Shown here piece after piece: positions 60,875-64,000 of a DNA stretch of 64,000 nucleotides. The DNA is taken from NCBI RefSeq assembly GCF_000473245.1, contig NC_022524.1, positions 1,698,501 to 1,762,500 on the forward strand, read 5' to 3'. Under the pieces are notes generated by a model. It saw only the letters and a program-made list of their open reading frames with translations. It ran no database searches and was not told where the DNA came from. Position 1 is the first letter of the stretch. Each line of letters opens with the position of its first letter. Source of the DNA: Bacillus infantis NRRL B-14911 (GTDB taxonomy: Bacteria > Bacillota > Bacilli > Bacillales > Cytobacillaceae). A program made the position numbers and the translations under genes.

Positions 60875-63620
60875 ACATCCTTTTATGCTTTTGCTCATCA
60901 TTCCTTCCCTGCTCCTGGTATTCTTGTACATCAAGACAGCAAAGGGCAGGGGAAATAGGCAGGGAGCAGCTGTGATGAGGGCCATCGTGTTCATTCTGCT
61001 TGCCTTTGCGCTGGCTGTCCCTTCAATCAGACTGCCTGCTCCGGGAAAAACGGTGGTTTTCATCGCCGACCGCTCTGCCAGTGTGCAGGGCAGGGAAGGA
61101 GAGCTGCTGGATTTCATCGATGCCGGAATTCAGTCCAAAGGAAAGGAAGATTCATATGCCGTGATCTCGGCTGGAGAAACAGCTGCTGCTGAAAGCTCTC
61201 TGGCCAGTATGAAGGGGGAGTTCCGGGAGTTCAGTACTGACACCGGGAAGGGTGAAACGAATCTCGAGGCAGGCATTCAGCTGGCTTCGACTCTCATGCC
61301 GGAGGAAACCCCTGGGAGGATTGTCCTTTTATCAGACGGAAGGGAAACGGCCGGAAGCAGCCGTGAAGCGGCAAAGCTTTTGAAGAACCGGGGGATAGAG
61401 CTTGATTATGTCCTGCTGGACAGCAGCAGGAAAGAGGACATGTCCATTTCCAGCCTGGAAGTCCCTCCGGCCTTATATGAAGGTGAAGAAGCATCCATCA
61501 CAATGGCGATAGACAGCAATTCTTCAAAAGAAGCTGATTTAAGGCTTTCTGTAAACAGCCGGGAAGTCCTGAAAGAGAGTATCACGGTTAAAGAAGGAAA
61601 AAATGTCTATACCTTCAAGCACAAAATCGATGAAACAGGCTTATCCGCAATCAAGGCTGAAATTTCCGCTGAAGGGGATGGATTCATAGAAAACAATAGC
61701 CTTCAGTCTGCTGTCAATATTAAAGGGACTCCCAAGGTTTTGATCGTAGAGCAGGAAAAAAGCCAGCTTGAAAACATACTGGACGGGTCAGGACTTCTGG
61801 CCGATTCCATCGTACCGGAAAAACTGCCTACCTCACTTTCCGGGTTTCTTCCCTATCAGTCCATCATTTTCAATAATATACCGGCAACGGTGGTTTCCGA
61901 GAATCAGATGATGCTTATCGAAAAGGCTGTAAAGGAATTTGGCTCAGGATTCATTATGGCGGGGGGAGAGAACAGCTTTGGTCTTGGCGGCTATTTCAAA
62001 ACGCCGATTGAAAAGCTGCTGCCTGTCAACATGGATATTAAAGGGAAGAAGGAAATGCCCTCCCTCGGCCTTATGATTGTAATGGACCGTTCTGGAAGCA
62101 TGGCAGGGAGCAAGCTGGAACTGGCAAAAGAGGCGGCAGCAAGATCAGTTGAACTCTTGCGAGAGAAAGATACTTTGGGATTCATAGCATTTGATGACCG
62201 GCCGTGGGTCATCGTGGAAACCGGACCGCTTGAAGATAAAAAGGACGCGGTGGACAAAATTGGCTCAGTCACTCCCGGGGGAGGCACGGAGATCTTTACT
62301 TCCCTCGAAAAAGCATACGAAGAGCTGGAGAACCTTAAGCTCCAGCGGAAGCATATCATCCTCCTGACAGACGGGCAGTCTGCCAGGAGCACTGATTATG
62401 AAAGCATGATAGAGACGGGGAAAGAAAACAATATTACTCTATCGACTGTGGCGCTTGGAAGCGATGCCGACCGGAATCTGCTGGAAGAGCTGGCTGGGCT
62501 TGGTGCCGGGCGCTTCTACGATGTCACGGATTCATCGGTGATTCCGAGCATTCTATCAAGGGAAACTGTTATGGCGACGAGAACATATATCGAAGACAAT
62601 CCTTTTTATCCATCTTTGCGGCCGTATCCGGAATGGGGCGATTTTTTTGCAGGCGGCGTTCCGCAGATGAATGCCTATATTGCTTCTGAAGCCAAACAGG
62701 GTGCAGAGGTCCCCCTTCTCAGTGAGAAAGAGGATCCGATCCTGGCTCAATGGCAGTATGGCATCGGCCATACGATCGCCTTTACTTCGGATATAAGCGG
62801 AAAATGGTCGGGGGACTGGGCCCGCTGGGAAAAATGGCCGCAGTTCATCAATAAACTCGCCAGCATTTCACTTCCAAAATATGAGAGCGAAGCTTACAGC
62901 CTTTCAGTCCGAAGAGAAAACGAAGAAACTGCCGTTTTGCTTGAAGGAAACAGCAAGGCCGCCCTCCCTGCAGAAATAGCAGTTATTTCAGATAGCGGGG
63001 AAAAAATTGATGCAAGCACTAAACTGGCAGCTCCCGGCAAGTACGAAATTAAAATGCCTTCAGAGCCTGGCATGTTTTATGTCAATATCAGCCAGCAAAG
63101 CCTGTCGGGAGAAACAAGGACCTATAAAACCGGCTTTACTCTCCCGTATTCAGAAGAATATTTGATGCAAAAAGAAAATGAAGGACTCCTTAAGGAAATC
63201 TCTGCCTTGACGGGAGGAGAGCGGCTCGAAGAAGGCAAGGAGGCATTCCGCCCGCTGAAGGCAGGAAGTTTTGAAAAGGCATCAATCAGTGAATGGCTGC
63301 TTCTTGCTGCATTCCTCCTCTTCTTTGCGGAGATAGCGGCCAGGAGGTTCGGGCTCAGGCTGATTCCGGACAGACGAAGGACCAGGAAAGCTGCAGCGGC
63401 CGGTGGAAGCCGGCCATTAGAGAAAACAGCCGCCAAAGTGCGGGCGGCCGACCGGCAGAAAGGCATCCGGGTTCCGGAGTCCCGCGCTCAGGTAGCAGAG
63501 CCCGCCGCGCGGCAGGGTGAGGTCCGGAAACCAAAAGGACGCTCCGGAGCAAGCATCAGTCCGGATGAGCGGGAAGAGAGAATGAAACGCCTGCTGGAAG
63601 CCAAAAAGAGGAAACGCTGA
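60858..63620 (+). CDS. Large membrane protein with two vWA domains and an amidotransferase-like domain
   Basis: 920-residue protein, no gene name. TM1 near 8-28 and TM2 near 40-57 (IVFILLAFALAVPSI) are followed by vWA 1 with metal site FIADRSASVQG near residue 70, a beta-rich part, an amidotransferase-like segment (about 310-395: IFNNIPATVVSENQMMLIEK, GSGFIMAGGENSFGLGGY), and vWA 2 with MDRSGSMAGSKLELAKEAA near residue 408 (DxSxS). After another amidotransferase-like/beta part come TM3 near 815-833 (LLLAAFLLFFAEIAARRFGL) and a very basic tail with RPLEKTAAKVRAADRQKG and a terminal MKRLLEAKKRKR. The start is GTG at 60858 with GGGAGGTG 7 nt ahead. It is the last gene of the operon. Confidence 0.82.
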   Translation: MGIEFKHPFMLLLIIPSLLLVFLYIKTAKGRGNRQGAAVMRAIVFILLAFALAVPSIRLPAPGKTVVFIADRSASVQGREGELLDFIDAGIQSKGKEDSYAVISAGETAAAESSLASMKGEFREFSTDTGKGETNLEAGIQLASTLMPEETPGRIVLLSDGRETAGSSREAAKLLKNRGIELDYVLLDSSRKEDMSISSLEVPPALYEGEEASITMAIDSNSSKEADLRLSVNSREVLKESITVKEGKNVYTFKHKIDETGLSAIKAEISAEGDGFIENNSLQSAVNIKGTPKVLIVEQEKSQLENILDGSGLLADSIVPEKLPTSLSGFLPYQSIIFNNIPATVVSENQMMLIEKAVKEFGSGFIMAGGENSFGLGGYFKTPIEKLLPVNMDIKGKKEMPSLGLMIVMDRSGSMAGSKLELAKEAAARSVELLREKDTLGFIAFDDRPWVIVETGPLEDKKDAVDKIGSVTPGGGTEIFTSLEKAYEELENLKLQRKHIILLTDGQSARSTDYESMIETGKENNITLSTVALGSDADRNLLEELAGLGAGRFYDVTDSSVIPSILSRETVMATRTYIEDNPFYPSLRPYPEWGDFFAGGVPQMNAYIASEAKQGAEVPLLSEKEDPILAQWQYGIGHTIAFTSDISGKWSGDWARWEKWPQFINKLASISLPKYESEAYSLSVRRENEETAVLLEGNSKAALPAEIAVISDSGEKIDASTKLAAPGKYEIKMPSEPGMFYVNISQQSLSGETRTYKTGFTLPYSEEYLMQKENEGLLKEISALTGGERLEEGKEAFRPLKAGSFEKASISEWLLLAAFLLFFAEIAARRFGLRLIPDRRRTRKAAAAGGSRPLEKTAAKVRAADRQKGIRVPESRAQVAEPAARQGEVRKPKGRSGASISPDEREERMKRLLEAKKRKR

Positions 63621-63656
63621 CAAAGGCCGAAGAAGCGGCGCCGGGCCCGGATTTTC

Positions 63657-63685
63657 TTGACACAGTTTGGGGTTCTGTGTAAACT
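63657..63685 (+). promoter_or_regulatory. Sigma-A promoter of ylxM-ffh
   Basis: Consensus TTGACA (63657-63662), 17-nt spacer, TAAACT (63680-63685). It lies 44 nt before the ylxM start and restores independent expression of the SRP genes after the accessory operon. No good terminator separates the two; only the palindrome CCGGGCCCGG (63641-63650) with ATTTT is seen. Confidence 0.82.
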
Positions 63686-63728
63686 GTTTTATTGTAAAGG
63701 CTTTTCACTTAACAAGGGGGAATGAGCT

Positions 63729-64000
63729 ATGCTGGAGAAGACGACGAGGATGAACTATCTGTATGACTTTTATCAGTCGTTGTTGACGCCGAAGCAGCGG
63801 AGCTATATGTCCCTGTATTATCTGGATGATTATTCGCTCGGTGAGATTGCCGAGGAATATGACGTCAGCCGGCAGGCAGTGTACGATAACATCAAGCGTA
63901 CCGAAGCAATGCTGGAGGAATATGAAGAAAAGCTGCTGTTATTTCATAAATTTCAACAGCGCAGCAAACTTATTCGCGAAATGAGAACTTTTCTTGAAGA
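63729..64000 (+). CDS. ylxM: YlxM, putative SRP-associated helix-turn-helix protein, 3' truncated
   Basis: 90 residues are visible before the window ends. The start [20 protein letters not shown] and the helix-turn-helix block [21 protein letters not shown] are those of YlxM/UPF0122, which is encoded next to ffh in Firmicutes and, in streptococci, modulates SRP GTPase activity. AAGGGGG (63714-63720) lies 8 nt before the ATG. ffh is expected just outside the window. Confidence 0.95.
   Translation, partial: MLEKTTRMNYLYDFYQSLLTPKQRSYMSLYYLDDYSLGEIAEEYDVSRQAVYDNIKRTEAMLEEYEEKLLLFHKFQQRSKLIREMRTFLE

Noticed and set aside
63641-63655. CCGGGCCCGG plus ATTTT as terminator of the accessory operon
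   Set aside because: The palindrome leaves no loop of useful size and the T run is short, so it is not a convincing intrinsic terminator.

Overview
The window reads as a conserved chromosome segment of a Bacillaceae bacterium (Firmicutes, endospore former). Gene order from ileS through the pyrimidine operon, the yloA-rpmB region, the fap/fab genes and rnc-smc-ftsY to ylxM matches the Bacillus subtilis layout closely. Shine-Dalgarno sites are strong and purine rich, GTG and TTG starts occur, and the 26-codon sporulation gene spoVM is present. I cannot name the species; the long Bacillus-type intergenic repeats and the differences from B. subtilis point to another genus or clade of the family.

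Layout. 1-4.6 kb: the 3' part of ileS, ylyA, lspA and the pseudouridine synthase gene ylyB. 4.6-16.5 kb: the full UMP biosynthesis operon pyrR-pyrP-pyrB-pyrC-pyrAA-pyrAB-pyrK-pyrD-pyrF-pyrE. It has a clear sigma-A promoter and three PyrR-type attenuators, before pyrR, pyrP and pyrB. 16.5-18.3 kb: rqcH (yloA) on the minus strand, sharing a two-way terminator with pyrE. 18.6-35.7 kb: a calcium P-type ATPase, yloC, remA, gmk, rpoZ, then coaBC-priA-def-fmt-rsmB-rlmN-prpC-prkC-rsgA-rpe, mostly overlapping or nearly so. 35.7-39.3 kb: thiN, spoVM, rpmB (minus strand), yloU and the fatty acid kinase gene fakA (yloV). 39.4-50.9 kb: recG, then fapR-plsX-fabD-fabG-acpP with a textbook FapR operator, then rnc-smc-ftsY.

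The accessory part is 50.9-63.6 kb. In B. subtilis ftsY is followed directly by ylxM-ffh. Here the two are separated by an intergenic repeat and eight tightly packed genes. They encode a secreted/membrane glutamine-amidotransferase-like protein, an ABC ATPase, an ABC permease, a membrane-anchored coiled-coil protein with a Ser-Gly linker, a MoxR AAA+ ATPase, a DUF58 protein, a BatA-like von Willebrand A (vWA) membrane protein, and a large membrane protein with two vWA domains around an amidotransferase-like domain. This looks like one multiprotein envelope machine that couples an ABC transporter to a MoxR/vWA module. Its function cannot be read from sequence. ylxM then restarts from its own strong promoter and runs off the window.

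Two MITE-like palindromic repeats of the kind scattered through Bacillaceae genomes lie at about 23.6 and 51.1 kb. Compared with B. subtilis, the sulfate-assimilation genes between pyrE and yloA and the serine dehydratase genes between yloV and recG are absent. I saw no rRNA, tRNA, CRISPR array, prophage or insertion sequence.
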